A DNA stretch of 64,000 bases from Streptomyces endocoffeicus (GTDB lineage: Bacteria; Actinomycetota; Actinomycetes; Streptomycetales; Streptomycetaceae), in the NCBI RefSeq assembly GCF_016741935.1, contig NZ_JAERRG010000011.1:264266-328265 (forward strand), written 5' to 3'. Position numbers and translations under genes: made by a program. Below are positions 8,485-15,752 of the stretch, piece by piece. Position 1 is the stretch's first letter. The number at the start of each line of letters is the position of its first letter. The notes beneath the pieces are model-generated. The model was given only the letters and a program-made list of their open reading frames with translations. It searched no databases and had not been told where the DNA came from.

Positions 8485-9846
8485 ATGGACCGCCGCATTT
8501 TCGGGCTGGAGAACGAGTACGGCGTCACGTGCACATTCAGGGGACAGCGCCGGTTGTCTCCTGACGAAGTGGCGCGGTACCTCTTCCGCCGTGTCGTCTC
8601 CTGGGGCCGCAGCAGCAATGTCTTCCTGCGCAACGGCGCCCGCCTCTATCTCGACGTGGGCTCACACCCGGAATACGCGACACCCGAGTGTGACAATGTG
8701 ACCGAACTGGTCACCCACGACAAAGCGGGCGAGCGCATTCTCGAAGGTCTGCTCGTGGACGCGGAGCGCCGCCTGCACGAGGAGGGAATCGCGGGCGACG
8801 TCTATCTCTTCAAGAACAACACCGACTCCGCGGGCAACTCCTACGGCTGCCACGAGAACTATCTGGTGGCACGGCACGGGGAGTTCTCCCGGCTCGCCGA
8901 CATTCTCATCCCGTTCCTGGTGACGCGACAGCTCCTGTGCGGCGCGGGCAAGGTCCTCCAGACCCCCCGCGGCGCGGTCTACTGCGTCAGCCAGCGCGCC
9001 GAGCACATCTGGGAGGGCGTCAGCTCCGCCACGACCCGCTCCCGGCCGATCATCAACACCCGCGACGAACCCCACGCCGACGCCGAGCGCTACCGCCGGC
9101 TGCATGTCATCGTGGGCGACTCCAACATGTCCGAGACCACCATGCTGCTCAAGGTCGGCGCCACCGACCTGGTGCTCCGCATGATCGAGGCGGGCACGGT
9201 GATGCGCGACCTGACCCTGGAGAACCCCATCCGGGCGATCCGCGAGGTCAGCCACGACATCACCGGGCAGCGCAAGGTGCGGCTCGCCAGCGGGCGCGAG
9301 GCGTCCGCCCTGGAGGTGCAGCAGGAGTACTACGAGAAGGCCGTCGACTTCTGCGAGCGCCGGGGCATCCGCACCGGCATGGTCGAGCGCGTCCTCGAGC
9401 TGTGGGGCCGCACCCTCGACGCGATCCGCACCGAGGAGCTCGACCGGATCGGCACCGAAATCGACTGGGTGATGAAGTACCAGCTCATCGAGCGGTACCG
9501 GGCGAAGAACAACATCACCATGTCGCATCCCCGCATCGCCCAGATAGACCTCGCCTACCACGACATCCACCGCCGCCGCGGGCTCTACTACCTGCTGGAG
9601 AAGCGCGGCCAGGCGGCCCGGGTCTGCAACGACTTGAAGATCTTCGAGGGCAAGTCGGTCCCACCGCAGACCACCCGCGCCCGGCTGCGCGGCGACTTCA
9701 TCCGCCGGGCCCAGGAGCAGCGCCGCGATTTCACCGTCGACTGGGTGCATCTGAAGCTCAATGACCAGGCGCAGCGCACCGTGCTGTGCAAGGACCCGTT
9801 CCGCTCGGTCGACGACCGGGTGGAGAAGCTGATCGCCGGTATGTGA
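8485..9846 (+). CDS. pafA: Pup-protein ligase PafA
   Basis: PafA phosphorylates the C-terminal Glu of Pup and forms the isopeptide bond to substrate lysines. The 453-residue protein has FGLENEYGVT at residues 6-15 as nucleotide-binding start. The catalytic aspartate is Asp57 in RLYLDVGSHPEYATPE, and the blocks NNTDSAGNSYGCHENYL and NTRDEPHADAERYRRLHVI are shared with Dop. It lacks the extra N-terminal loop of Dop. Although 2.9 kb away from prcA, separated by the LacI/MFS pair, it works with dop, pup, prcBA and arc in the same pathway. Confidence 0.96.
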   Translation: MDRRIFGLENEYGVTCTFRGQRRLSPDEVARYLFRRVVSWGRSSNVFLRNGARLYLDVGSHPEYATPECDNVTELVTHDKAGERILEGLLVDAERRLHEEGIAGDVYLFKNNTDSAGNSYGCHENYLVARHGEFSRLADILIPFLVTRQLLCGAGKVLQTPRGAVYCVSQRAEHIWEGVSSATTRSRPIINTRDEPHADAERYRRLHVIVGDSNMSETTMLLKVGATDLVLRMIEAGTVMRDLTLENPIRAIREVSHDITGQRKVRLASGREASALEVQQEYYEKAVDFCERRGIRTGMVERVLELWGRTLDAIRTEELDRIGTEIDWVMKYQLIERYRAKNNITMSHPRIAQIDLAYHDIHRRRGLYYLLEKRGQAARVCNDLKIFEGKSVPPQTTRARLRGDFIRRAQEQRRDFTVDWVHLKLNDQAQRTVLCKDPFRSVDDRVEKLIAGM

Positions 9847-9868
9847 CCGGCGTACGGCTTACCTTCCC

Positions 9869-9903
9869 CTCGGGCCCCGTGCGTTCTCCGGACGGGGCCC
9901 GAG
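9869..9903 (+). terminator. Terminator hairpin after pafA
   Basis: A perfect 12-bp stem (9869-9880 with 9892-9903) with an 11-nt loop begins 23 nt after the pafA stop. It separates pafA from the FKBP lipoprotein gene. Confidence 0.7.
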
Positions 9904-9958
9904 TCACGTCGTAGAGTGGCGCGCACTGGCCATCGAAGATCTACCTAACGAGGACTCC

Positions 9959-10954
9959 GTGCGTCGACGCTCCGTACTCCTTGCCGTGCCCGCGGGCCTG
10001 CTGACACTCGCGGGCTGCGGTGACGATAAGTCAGGGTCAGACAAGACCAAGCCGTCCCAGGAGCCGACGAGCCAGAGTCCCTCACCGGCCCCCAGCGGCA
10101 AGATCGTCTCCGGTCCGGTGCCGGCCATCACCGCGGGCAAGAAGTTCGGTGAGAAACCGAAGGTCGCCAAGGGCACGGGGAAGCCCTCGCAGGATCTCGC
10201 GGTCAAGACGATCAGTGAGGGCGACGGCAAGAAGACGGTCAAGGGCGACTGGCTCCAGATCAACTACCTGGCGCAGATCTGGGACACCGGGAAGGTGATC
10301 GACAACACCTTCGACAAGAAGAAGACCGCCGCCTTCCCGATCGGCAAGGGCCAGGTCCTCCCGGGCTGGGACCAGGGACTGCTGGGCCGGAACCTCGGCA
10401 GCCGGCTGGAGCTGGCCGTCCCGCCCGCGTACGCCTACGGTAAGCAGGGCCAGCCGCAGGCCGGTATCAAGGGCACCGACACGCTGGTCTTCGTCATCGA
10501 CCTCGTCGGCGCCTACAACGCCAAGAGCTCGGCCAAGGGCAGCAAGGTGGAGCAGACCGACGCCGCTCTGCCCAAGGTGTCCGTCAACACCGACGGCAAG
10601 GCGCCCAGTATCACCGTCCCCAAGAAGTCCGCGCCGAAGAAGCTGGTCTCCGGTTACGTCATCGAGGGTGACGGCAAGGAGGTCAAGAAGACCGACGCGC
10701 TGCTCGTCCAGTACAAGGGCGTGCTGTGGGACGGCGGCAAGGAGTTCGACTCCACCTACAAGCGCGGCGAGCTCGCCCAGTTCTCGCTCCAGCAGGTCGT
10801 CAAGGGCTGGTCGCAGGGGCTGACGGGGAAGAAGGTGGGCAGCCGGGTGCTGATCGTCGTGCCCCCGGACCTGGGCTACGGCAAGGCGGCCCAGAAGGGC
10901 ATCCCCGCCAACTCCACGCTGGTGTTCTCCGTGGATATCCTGGCGATTCTGTAG
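9959..10954 (+). CDS. Lipoprotein FKBP-type peptidyl-prolyl isomerase with two domains
   Basis: This 331-residue secreted lipoprotein probably assists folding of exported proteins. The N-terminus is RRRSVLLAVPAGLLTLAGCG, a short signal peptide with lipobox LAGC, so Cys20 would be lipidated. A Ser/Thr/Pro/Lys-rich linker follows, then two FKBP domains at about 80-185 and 215-331. Both show the family pattern V.Y.....G..FD, G.V..GW.QGL.G..VGSR and P...YG. Start is GTG 9959. The next gene encodes a single-domain cytoplasmic FKBP, a pairing that makes sense as separate extracellular and intracellular folding helpers. Confidence 0.9.
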   Translation: MRRRSVLLAVPAGLLTLAGCGDDKSGSDKTKPSQEPTSQSPSPAPSGKIVSGPVPAITAGKKFGEKPKVAKGTGKPSQDLAVKTISEGDGKKTVKGDWLQINYLAQIWDTGKVIDNTFDKKKTAAFPIGKGQVLPGWDQGLLGRNLGSRLELAVPPAYAYGKQGQPQAGIKGTDTLVFVIDLVGAYNAKSSAKGSKVEQTDAALPKVSVNTDGKAPSITVPKKSAPKKLVSGYVIEGDGKEVKKTDALLVQYKGVLWDGGKEFDSTYKRGELAQFSLQQVVKGWSQGLTGKKVGSRVLIVVPPDLGYGKAAQKGIPANSTLVFSVDILAIL

Positions 10955-10993
10955 CCTGTGCGGGTTGCCCACCACGTCACAAGGAGCAATTTC

Positions 10994-11368
10994 GTGAGCA
11001 TCGAGAAGCCCGAGGTCGACTTCCCGGGCGGCGAGCCGCCGGCCGAGCTGGAGATCAAGGACATCTGGGAGGGCGACGGGCCCGTGGCCAAGGCCGGCGA
11101 CAACGTCGCCGTGCACTATGTGGGGGTCTCCTTCAGCACGGGTGAGGAGTTCGACGCGAGCTACAACCGCGGCGCCCCGCTGCGGATCCAGCTCGGTGTT
11201 GGCCAGGTCATCTCCGGCTGGGACCAGGGCCTGCAGGGGATGAAGGTCGGCGGCCGCCGTCAGCTCATCGTCCCGGCGCACCTCGGCTACGGCGACCGGG
11301 GCGCCGGTGGTGGCCGGATCAAGCCGGGCGAGACGCTGATCTTCGTCTGCGACCTGGTCTCCGTCTGA
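10994..11368 (+). CDS. FKBP-type peptidyl-prolyl cis-trans isomerase
   Basis: This is a 124-residue single-domain FKBP, cytoplasmic, with no signal peptide. The core motifs are VAVHYVGVSFSTGEEFDASY, GQVISGWDQGLQGMKVGGRR and PAHLGYGDRGAGGRIKPGETLIF-like sequence near the C-terminus. The start GTG at 10994 (SIEKPEVDF) is preferred over a longer frame because AAGGAG lies 8 nt upstream. It follows the lipoprotein FKBP by 39 bp and is closed by a U-tailed terminator. Confidence 0.92.
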   Translation: MSIEKPEVDFPGGEPPAELEIKDIWEGDGPVAKAGDNVAVHYVGVSFSTGEEFDASYNRGAPLRIQLGVGQVISGWDQGLQGMKVGGRRQLIVPAHLGYGDRGAGGGRIKPGETLIFVCDLVSV

Positions 11369-11384
11369 GACGGCCGTCCGTCGC

Positions 11385-11424
11385 GCCGAGGGCTCCTGCC
11401 GGTGAGCAGGGGCCCTCGGCTTTT
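11385..11424 (+). terminator. Rho-independent terminator after FKBP genes
   Basis: GCCGAGGG at 11385 pairs with CCCTCGGC at 11413-11420, with inner CCTGC/GCAGG pairing, and is followed by TTTT. It begins 16 nt after the FKBP stop and is a good intrinsic terminator. Confidence 0.85.
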
Positions 11425-11482
11425 GCCGCGCGTCCCGGTAGCGGTACGGTCACGTGCGTAAGGTCACGAAGAAAGGGCGTCG

Positions 11483-12448
11483 ATGGCGATTGCCAAGGCC
11501 GAGCGGTTGATGAACCTGGCCCTGTGCCTGCTGGGAACGCGGCGTCCGCTGACCAAACGGGAGTTGCGGGGCTCCATAGAGGCGTACCTCCAGACCGACA
11601 CGGCCAACGACGAAGCGTTCAACCGTATGTTCGAACGCGACAAGGATGATCTGCGTGAACTCGGCCTGATCATCGAGACGGTGGAGGGCCTCGACGGCGA
11701 GATCGGCTATCTCGCCCGACGGGACAGCAACCGCCTCCCGCCGATCACCCTCGACGCCGAGGAGGCCGCCGCCCTCGGCCTCGCCGCCAAGGTCTGGCAG
11801 CAGGCCCGGCTCGCGGGCGCCGCCAGCGGCGCCCTGCAGAAGCTGCGCGCCGCCGGGATGCCGGTCGCCGAGGACCCGTACGACACGCCCGGGCACAGCG
11901 CGCTGGAGCCGCGCATCCCGGTCCATGAGAGCGCCTTCGAGCCGCTGATGCTCGCCTGCCGCGACCGCCGCCCCGTCGTCTTCGACTACCGCAAGGCGAA
12001 CGCCGCGCGCCCCGAGCAGCGGCAGGTCGAGCCCTGGACCCTGGAGTGCTGGCGCGGCCACTGGTATCTCGCCGGATGGGACCGTGAGCGCGCCGCCGAG
12101 CGGGTCTTCCGGCTCTCCCGGATCACCGGCCGGGTCCGGCTGCGGTCCGGCGAGTTCACCGCCGAGGTGCCCGACCACGTCACCGTCCGGGAGACCGTGG
12201 AGAGCTGGGCGGGCGAGACCGCCAACGGCACCGCCCGGATCCGGCTGCGCTCGGGCCACGGCTATCCGCTGCGGGCGAAGGCGCTGTCCACCGGGGAGGC
12301 CGGCGACGGCTGGGACGAGCTGGAGATTCCGTACGGGCACGGCCTGGACGCCTGGCTCGTGGAGTTCGGCCCGGACGTGGTCGTACTGGCGCCCGAGGAA
12401 CTGCGGGCGGATGTCGTGGACCGGCTGCGCGCGGTCGCCAAGGGCTGA
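11483..12448 (+). CDS. pafB: WYL-domain transcriptional regulator PafB
   Basis: This 321-residue regulator is one half of the PafBC activator, known in mycobacteria to control the RecA/LexA-independent DNA damage response. The N-terminal winged HTH is AERLMNLALCLLGTRRPLTKREL with the wing region to about residue 75. A WYL domain follows from about 135 (FEPLMLACRDRRPVVFDYRKA, VEPWTLECWRGHWYLAGWD) and a C-terminal WCX-type extension from about 230. It is followed by pafC after 20 bp, and the two probably act as a heterodimer. The position beside the proteasome genes is conserved in actinobacteria although the function is separate. Confidence 0.93.
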   Translation: MAIAKAERLMNLALCLLGTRRPLTKRELRGSIEAYLQTDTANDEAFNRMFERDKDDLRELGLIIETVEGLDGEIGYLARRDSNRLPPITLDAEEAAALGLAAKVWQQARLAGAASGALQKLRAAGMPVAEDPYDTPGHSALEPRIPVHESAFEPLMLACRDRRPVVFDYRKANAARPEQRQVEPWTLECWRGHWYLAGWDRERAAERVFRLSRITGRVRLRSGEFTAEVPDHVTVRETVESWAGETANGTARIRLRSGHGYPLRAKALSTGEAGDGWDELEIPYGHGLDAWLVEFGPDVVVLAPEELRADVVDRLRAVAKG

Positions 12449-12468
12449 GGGGACGGACTTACTTCACC

Positions 12469-13428
12469 ATGGCCGGAAACGCCATTGACCAGACCCGGCG
12501 GATGCTCTCCCTGGTGACGTATCTGCGCGAGCGCCCCGGCGCCCGCGTCGCCGACGTCGCCCGGGCCTTCGGCATCAGCGAGGACGAGCTGATCGCCGAC
12601 CTGGATGTGCTGCCGCTGTGCGGCACCAGCTTCCGCGGCGGCGACCTGATGGACATCGACACCGACGGAGAGCGGATCTGGTGGCACAACCCCGATGACG
12701 TGGCCGAGCCGCTGCGGCTGGCCGCCGACGAGGCCACCGCGCTGCTGGTCGCCGCCCGCGCCGTCGCCACCCTCCCCGGGCTGCGCGAGGGCGACCGGGA
12801 CGCGCTGCTGCGGTCCACCGCCAAGCTGGAGGCCGCGGCGGGCGAGGCGGCGGGCGCCAGCTCCCGGCTGTCGGTGATCTTCGAGTCGGAGGGCGGGGTC
12901 TTCGCCGATGTCGACCGCGCCATCTCCGAGCGCCGCAGGCTGTGGCTGCGCTACTACTCACCCGCGCGTGACGAGATCACCGAGCGCGAGGTCGACCCGA
13001 TCCGGCTCTTCGCCGTCGGCCGCACCTACATGGAGGCGTGGTGCCGCCTCTCCGAGGCGCGGCGGACCTTCCGGCTGGACCGGGTCGTCGAGATCAAGCT
13101 GCTGGACGACGCGTCCGATCCGCCGCCGATCGAGCTGCGCGACCTGTCGGAGCTGTCCTCCGCCCTGGTGCAGACGGGCGCCGAGGACCCCGAGGTGGTC
13201 GTCGAGGTCGGCCCCGGCGGGCGCTGGGTCGCCGAGTACTACCCGCACGACAGCGCCGATGAGCTGCCCGACGGCGGCCTCCGGATCACGCTGCGCGCGC
13301 CCGACCCCGGCTCGCTGCGGCGCCTGGCGCTGCGGCTGGGCGGGGACGGCAGGATCGTCTCGCCGCGGGAGCTGGCGGACAGCGCTCGGGACGCGGCGCG
13401 GCAGGCGCTCGCGGCGTACGGTGAGTGA
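12469..13428 (+). CDS. pafC: WYL-domain transcriptional regulator PafC
   Basis: PafC is the partner of PafB. The 319-residue protein has an N-terminal HTH (IDQTRRMLSLVTYLRERPGARVADVARAFGI), a middle WYL domain (about 135-220, RRLWLRYYSPARDEITEREVDPIRLF, YMEAWCRLSEARRTFRLDRV) and a C-terminal WCX domain. In PafBC the WYL domains sense a DNA-damage signal, reported to be single-stranded DNA. ATG 12469 follows pafB by 20 bp, so translation is probably coupled within one transcript. Confidence 0.93.
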   Translation: MAGNAIDQTRRMLSLVTYLRERPGARVADVARAFGISEDELIADLDVLPLCGTSFRGGDLMDIDTDGERIWWHNPDDVAEPLRLAADEATALLVAARAVATLPGLREGDRDALLRSTAKLEAAAGEAAGASSRLSVIFESEGGVFADVDRAISERRRLWLRYYSPARDEITEREVDPIRLFAVGRTYMEAWCRLSEARRTFRLDRVVEIKLLDDASDPPPIELRDLSELSSALVQTGAEDPEVVVEVGPGGRWVAEYYPHDSADELPDGGLRITLRAPDPGSLRRLALRLGGDGRIVSPRELADSARDAARQALAAYGE

Positions 13429-13441
13429 AGGGACGCACACA

Positions 13442-13684
13442 GTGACCGCACGGGGGAGTGCCACGTCGGTGATCTTCAAGGCAGCCTGTCCGCAGTGCCG
13501 CGGCCGGTTCGAGCTGGCCGCGGGCGCCCTGCGGCTGGCCATCGGGGCCAGCCACCGCACCACCTTCTACTCCTTCACCTGCCCCGACTGCGGAACCGCG
13601 GTGCGCAAACCGGCGGGGGAGCGGATCGTGGAGCTGCTCACCGGCGGCGGGGTGCGTACACTGCGCCTGCACTCCACCGTCTAG
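13442..13684 (+). CDS. Small zinc-ribbon protein of unknown function
   Basis: This is an 80-residue protein with two CxxC pairs: ACPQCRG near residue 16 and FTCPDCGTA near residue 46, which would bind one zinc. The middle contains LAAGALRLAIGASHRTTFYSF, giving the protein a ribbon-hairpin shape. The start GTG 13442 is chosen from GAAGGGA upstream and the 13-bp gap to pafC. It is likely cotranscribed with pafC. I do not recognise a named family. Confidence 0.75.
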   Translation: MTARGSATSVIFKAACPQCRGRFELAAGALRLAIGASHRTTFYSFTCPDCGTAVRKPAGERIVELLTGGGVRTLRLHSTV

Positions 13685-13694
13685 GCTCTCCCGC

Positions 13695-13898
13695 ATGCTC
13701 TGGCCGATGCTCGCCCTCGCCCTCGCCTTCTGCGGAATCGCCGTTCTCGCCGTGCTCTCGGCGCGGGTCTACGCCGAGGTCCGCAGGCTGGCCCGGCAGG
13801 TGTCGGACAGCTCGGAGCGGATCACCCGGGCCGCGGAGGACCTGGAGCGGGCCTCGACTCCGCTGGGGTCAACCGTCGACGCGCTGCGTCGGCAGTAA
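13695..13898 (+). CDS. Small single-pass membrane protein
   Basis: The 67-residue protein has one N-terminal transmembrane segment (MLWPMLALALAFCGIAVLAV) and a helical cytoplasmic tail rich in Arg, Glu and Ser (ARQVSDSSERITRAAEDLE). Ten bp separate it from the zinc-ribbon gene, so it belongs to the same unit. Its last codons form the first copy of the 23-bp tandem repeat. Function unknown. Confidence 0.7.
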   Translation: MLWPMLALALAFCGIAVLAVLSARVYAEVRRLARQVSDSSERITRAAEDLERASTPLGSTVDALRRQ

Positions 13899-13995
13899 GG
13901 GCCGCGCCGCGTCGGCAGTGACTGTCGCGCCGTGTCGGCGGTAAGGGGCGCGCCGCGTCGGCGGTGACTGCGGCGCCGCGTCGGCGGTGAGGGCC
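13881..13995. repeat. Five 23-bp tandem repeats at a gene end
   Basis: Units start at 13881, 13904, 13927, 13950 and 13973; each begins GCGC.G.GTCGGC.GT and differs at few positions. The first unit contains the stop codon of the small membrane gene. Units alternate between TAAGG- and TGACT-type cores. The rest of the gap to tatA (13996-14235) holds no gene, only the tatA promoter region. Confidence 0.9.
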
Positions 13996-14121
13996 GCCGC
14001 CGGATTCCTCGCCGTTCGCCGCTGATGGGCACTCTGCTGCCCCACAGCCAAGCGGGGTACGCTGAGATTCCGTGGCCCCGGAAACGAGGCGGAGGGCCGC
14101 AACCCGGAGTCCGCACGGGGA

Positions 14122-14152
14122 TTGCTTCCGGTTTACCCCCGCGCGCTACGAT
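14122..14152 (+). promoter_or_regulatory. Candidate tatA promoter
   Basis: TTGCTT (14122-14127) and TACGAT (14147-14152) resemble -35 and -10 boxes, but the 19-bp spacer is long. The pair lies 84 bp upstream of tatA in otherwise empty DNA. Confidence 0.3.
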
Positions 14153-14235
14153 CGCTGACAGCACGGCTGCCGGACACCTGTCCGACCGGTCGGGCAGCCC
14201 CACCCCCAGCCGCCTCGGTGAGAAGGTAGACGCTT

Positions 14236-14529
14236 ATGCTGTTCGGAAAGATCGGCGTTCCCGAGATTCTCCTCATCCTTGTCGTCGTGCTGCTGCTGTT
14301 CGGTGCCAAGAAGCTTCCGGACATGGCGCGCTCGCTGGGCAAGTCGGCCCGGATCCTCAAGAGCGAGGCGAAGGCGATGAAGTCGGACGGCCAGCAGCAG
14401 AGCGCGGCGCCGGCCGACCCGCCCCACCCCGGTCAGGACGACGCCACTCACCGCACCATCCAGGCCGCGCCCGGAGACGTGACCAGCTCGCGCCCGGTGT
14501 CGGAGCCGAGCGACACCACCAAGCGCTGA
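14236..14529 (+). CDS. tatA: Sec-independent protein translocase TatA
   Basis: TatA forms the protein-conducting part of the twin-arginine translocase. The 97-residue protein has an N-terminal transmembrane helix (VPEILLILVVVLLLFGAKKLP, including the conserved FG at the membrane edge), an amphipathic helix (DMARSLGKSARILKSEAKAMK) and a polar, disordered tail. GAAGG lies upstream of ATG 14236. tatC follows after 62 bp. The Tat substrate candidate at 32878-36288 in this window would use this system. Confidence 0.95.
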   Translation: MLFGKIGVPEILLILVVVLLLFGAKKLPDMARSLGKSARILKSEAKAMKSDGQQQSAAPADPPHPGQDDATHRTIQAAPGDVTSSRPVSEPSDTTKR

Positions 14530-14591
14530 CCCAGGGCCACTTGACGGCGGCGCGAAGGGCCGCCGCCGGACGCACGAGATGAGGACGTGGG

Positions 14592-15563
14592 TTGCTCAAG
14601 TCTGCCCGCAACAAGGAGAAGGACCCCGAGGGGCGGATGCCCCTCTCCGAGCACCTGCGTGAGCTGCGCAACCGGCTGCTCAAATCGGTCCTGGCGATCT
14701 GTGTGATCACGATCATCGCGATGTTCTACTACATGGACATCGCGAAGTTCCTGATGCGGCCGGTGCTGGACGCCGTCGGCTGTGGTGGGGTCTCGTTCTC
14801 CGACCTCACGGGCAAGGGAGACGCGGGGGGCAAGGGTCACGACTGCGCCTACTTCACCGTGAACGGTCTGCTGTCGCCGTTCACGATCATGCTGAAGGTC
14901 TCCTTCACGACCGGTCTGGTGGTGGCCACACCGGTCTGGCTCTACCAGCTGTGGGCCTTTCTCGCGCCCGGGCTGCACCGCAACGAGAAGAAGTACGGCC
15001 TGTTCTTCGTCGGGCTCGGCGTCCCGCTCTTCGTCGGTGGCGCGTACTTCGCGTACCTGATCCTGCCGACCAGCGCCAAGGTCCTCATCGGCTTCACCCC
15101 GGAGGGGGCCAACAACCTCCTCCCCCTGGACGACTTCCTCGATCTGCTCGCCCGGATGGTCGTCGTCTTCGGGCTCGCCTTCGAGCTTCCGCTGCTGCTG
15201 ATCCTGCTGAACTTCACCGGCATCCTCAGCGGACGCCGGATGCTCGGCTGGTGGCGCGCCATGATCATGGGGATCACGGTCTTCGGTGCCGTCGCCACTC
15301 CCAGCACCGACCCGATCGGCATGTTCGCCCTGGCCGGACCGGTCGTCGTGCTCTACTTCGGCGCCGTGGGCGTCGCCCTGCTCAACGACCGGCGCAAGGA
15401 GCGCCGCCGGGCCGCCGACCCGGACTTCGGACTGAGCGACGACGAGGCGTCCCAGCTGGATCTGACCCCCGAGGCCGTGGCCGCGCCCGGCGCCAAGCCG
15501 GAGCTCACCGACGGGGACGACTCCGGCCCCGCCCGGCGCAACGGCTACGACGACGTCACATAG
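14592..15563 (+). CDS. tatC: Sec-independent protein translocase TatC
   Basis: TatC is the signal-peptide receptor of the Tat system. The 323-residue polytopic protein carries the conserved cytoplasmic PLSEHLRELRNRLLKS at about residues 17-32 and six hydrophobic helices (for example FTIMLKVSFTTGLVVATPVWLYQLWAFLAPGL and MIMGITVFGAVATPSTDPIGMFALAGPVVVLYF). The tail after about 270 is charged and specific to this group. The start is TTG 14592, which gives the conventional N-terminus before the first conserved motif. Confidence 0.94.
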   Translation: MLKSARNKEKDPEGRMPLSEHLRELRNRLLKSVLAICVITIIAMFYYMDIAKFLMRPVLDAVGCGGVSFSDLTGKGDAGGKGHDCAYFTVNGLLSPFTIMLKVSFTTGLVVATPVWLYQLWAFLAPGLHRNEKKYGLFFVGLGVPLFVGGAYFAYLILPTSAKVLIGFTPEGANNLLPLDDFLDLLARMVVVFGLAFELPLLLILLNFTGILSGRRMLGWWRAMIMGITVFGAVATPSTDPIGMFALAGPVVVLYFGAVGVALLNDRRKERRRAADPDFGLSDDEASQLDLTPEAVAAPGAKPELTDGDDSGPARRNGYDDVT

Positions 15564-15752
15564 CCGTACGCACCCGAACCCGGTCACATCCGGCCGTACC
15601 CGGTCATAACCGCCCGCCTGTGGCCGCCCATCGGACGGCCCGGCGGGCGGCTTGGTGAGCGGCCCGGTGAGCGGCCCGGTCCGGTGGGCCGAACAAAGCC
15701 CCGATAAAGATCGCGTGCGCTGTCGGAGGTGGCCGGTAGGCTCGTAGATACG

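Noticed and set aside
13881..13995. 23-bp repeats considered as a CRISPR array
   Set aside because: Units are directly adjacent with no spacers, so they are a plain tandem repeat.
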